55,881 nucleotides of DNA from Prorocentrum cordatum. Its lineage: Eukaryota; Sar; Dinophyceae; Prorocentrales; Prorocentraceae. This document shows, one piece after another, positions 54,110 through 55,881 of this stretch; positions within the stretch are counted from its first letter, which is position 1; every line of letters begins with the position of its first letter. The notes below the pieces were generated by a model, which saw only the letters and a program-made list of their open reading frames with translations, was not told the DNA's origin and made no database searches. The DNA lies in the NCBI GenBank assembly GCA_963575745.1, contig CAUYUJ010020571.1, forward strand, positions 65,001 through 120,881. Reading direction: 5' to 3'. The position numbers and the translations under genes were made by a program.

Positions 54110-54165
54110 GCTGTGAGTTAGCTCCGCCTACTATTTGTGCAGTGAGCTTAGCTCGGCACGGACGC
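54110..54165 (+). repeat. GTGAGCTTAGCTC-type motif pair in the leader
   Basis: GTGGCTGTGAGTTAGCTCCG and GTGCAGTGAGCTTAGCTCGG lie side by side between the relic leader and the ATG. Similar motifs precede the helicase at 47811, 47873 and 48415. GAGCTTAGCTC is a near-palindrome. Confidence 0.65.
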
Positions 54166-54195
54166 TCTTCTTTCCAACACCGTAGTGCGTTCGGC

Positions 54196-55142
54196 ATGGA
54201 GAATCGCCCCCACGCTCTGGTAACCTTGCTAGGCACGGGGGCTCCTGCTCACGGTACTCACTCGACCTCGCGCGCGATGGCTATTCGTAGTGGCGAGGAA
54301 CTTCGGAGTGACGTGGATCGTGCACTCCGTCGTGCACGCCGTGACCCCCTCCTCGCAGCCGCTCCGAGGATCGTCCACGCCCCCAGGAGGTGAAGCCCGA
54401 CTTCGATGACGTGCTTACTCGTGAACTAGACCTATGGAAGGCGGATCCTAACCCTTGGAACTTCTGGGAGTGGCGCTCTAAGACTGTGCGTTCGAAAGCA
54501 GCCTGCGCATCCCGTACCTCTGCACCTGCTGGTGCCAGGAGCTCCCCTCCTCGGAGGCCCCGAAGCACCGGCATACCTCGGAGACGCATCCAGAGCAGGG
54601 CGCGCAGTCGTAGCCGCAGCAAGAGCATCCCAAGGGTGCGTGGATATCCGCCGCCGAGTCGCCCCCGTTCCAGTACGCACGCGATGTGCCCAGACAAGCC
54701 CGATGAGCGCCTCAGCAACACCAAGAGCGCGACGAGACGTGAGCAGGAAGCTCGGACGGTCCACCGTCGCCAGGCTCCTGACGAAATCTCCGAGGCCACC
54801 ACCGAGCGGGCAAGTGACGTGGTTGGCGCGCGGCCCCAGAGGGGTAGCCGCCCGCCACCCGCACCTGGTCCTGCACCTACTATGCAGGAGATTCACGCCA
54901 AGATAACGGCGCGCCACGCGTTTCTGGACGCCCGTATTAACTTGTTGGAGGAACAATTAAAAGAAGCCCGTGCGTTGAGTTCCGAACTCCGCGACGCCCA
55001 CGCGGCAGCAGCGGTCGAGGAAGCTCGCGTGGTCAGCTCTTCGGACTCCCCTGTCCCCGTCCGCCGCCAGAAGCCGCAGCTGAAGACAGCGGCCACCAAG
55101 GACAGCACCAAGAAGAAGGGGAAGGCTAAGGGCAAGCGTTAA
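54196..55142 (+). CDS. Arg/Ser-rich coiled-coil protein with one probable frame break
   Basis: From ATG 54196 the frame reads MENRPHALVTLLGTGAP and continues to TGA at 54391-54393. A second frame, open from 54345, continues as DFDDVLTRELDLWKADPNPW and ends at 55140-55142. A single-base change near 54345-54390 would make one protein of about 315 residues. The first 17 residues are like those of the helicase (MEKRPYALVTLLAAGAP). The middle is Arg/Ser/Pro-rich, like splicing-type RS sequence (RSRSRSKSIPR). ARHAFLDARINLLEEQLKEA begins a coiled coil near 54910, and the C-terminus is Lys-rich (KKKGKAKGKR), suggesting a nuclear or nucleic-acid-binding role. I do not recognise the family. Confidence 0.55.
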
Positions 55143-55881
55143 CTCCGCCGTCTGCTGATGACGCGTACTTCCGTGTGCCGCCTATTGTGGGTTCTACGGA
55201 ATCAACTTTACTTTTCTGGAGTGCCGCCCGCGGTGGTCGCCGCTATTGTCTCTTAGTATTGGTGCTAGCTGGGTTCCGTGGGGTTTGAGGCATTGGGCTC
55301 AGATGGTGTGTGGTCTTTCCTCCAGTACTGGCTAATGCAATACTTACCACTATGGTTTTTACGCTGCTATACCGTTAGGTTCTGTGGTGCTGGATGCTTT
55401 ACTGGCGACGCTATCTCTGGGTGCAGTGAGGCTGGACACTGGATGTTGCCTCAATGGGTTCGGTGGTTCCTGTATACATGGCTTGGGCTTCGGTATCTAT
55501 CCAATGGTAGATGTGCCTCTACTCAGCTTCAGTGGCGCTTCAGGTGGGCTCTGCTATAGGAAACATCCCGCTGGTGGGACTTGTATTTCACTCTGGCTGG
55601 AGCCCGTGCTTGGGTTCTCTGGTGCTGGTTATTCTACTCTGTGATGGTGCTGGTTACCCTGCTCAGGTGATGGTGCTGGTTGCTCTATTCAGTGATGGTT
55701 CATTGGTGGGATTACCTTTGGATACACCGCTCAATCAGTAATGAGTGGTATCGCTACTTGGGAGCTCAGGCAGTTTTATCATTGGGTGTGGCCGCTACTT
55801 GGGTTCAGTGGATTCGTTCGGTGCCCTCCTCCTGGTGTGAGTCGTTCGAGTCCCCCCTCCTGGTATGAAGCGTTCGGGCCC
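55143..55881. repeat. Degenerate GGTGCTGGTT-type repeat, no gene supported
   Basis: T/G-richer sequence with recurring GGTGCTGG, GTGATGGTGCTGGTT and TGGGTTC motifs. Open plus frames are Trp/Leu-rich and start without ATG. It continues to the window end. Confidence 0.5.

Noticed and set aside
55278-55741. Trp-rich frames near the window end
   Set aside because: No ATG start, and the sequence is a degenerate GGTGCTGG repeat.

Overview
This window reads as nuclear genome of a high-GC dinoflagellate. A near-exact relic of the dinoflagellate spliced leader lies at 54039-54060 (20 of 22 positions). A minus-strand relic matches the dinoflagellate chlorophyll a/c antenna polyprotein, a decayed PPR array has the dinoflagellate repeat consensus, and two large retroelements encode tyrosine recombinases and cytosine-methyltransferase-like domains. 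Nothing looks bacterial: no operons, Shine-Dalgarno-led genes, tRNA, rRNA or CRISPR were seen. A Prorocentrum-like species would fit the high GC content, but the genus is only a guess. Family assignments come from motif reading, not from searches.

Layout. 1-14040 is almost all repeat: purine/pyrimidine tracts, a tandem macro-repeat with hairpins (1535-3840), large trinucleotide microsatellites, and a run of composite modules bounded by ACCTAACAGC/GCTGTTAGGT ends (5163-12434). A 100-N assembly gap (10782-10881) interrupts this run and follows a 621-bp block that recurs 2,349 bp downstream. 14287-21179 is a complete but decayed tyrosine-recombinase retroelement with split direct repeats in A1-internal-B1-A2-B2 order. 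It carries a gag-like ORF, reverse transcriptase, a C5-methyltransferase domain apparently nested in the RNase H, and a recombinase. 21180-31170 holds interspersed CCCAAGAGG-type repeats, GC hairpins and tandem arrays. 31275-35070, minus strand, holds an unrecognised frame-broken gene, an antenna-polyprotein relic and a PPR pseudogene. 35240-39276 is microsatellites plus two inverted copies of the composite modules.

39389-45730 is a second retroelement flanked by 109-bp direct repeats: gag-like, RT, RNase H, tyrosine recombinase, then a different methyltransferase-like ORF. Several of its frame breaks coincide with long G runs, so some could be sequencing errors. 45731-48400 is short tandem repeats.

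48481-53548 is the best intact coding region: a 1,431-codon uninterrupted ORF for an SF1-type helicase of unknown subtype, overlapped in another frame by a cysteine-rich tandem zinc-binding ORF that may be its displaced C-terminus. Imperfect inverted repeats flank this pair. 54196-55142 is an Arg/Ser-rich, coiled-coil gene whose first 17 codons and leader resemble those of the helicase. It sits behind the relic spliced leader, so at least its ancestor was probably retroposed from mRNA.
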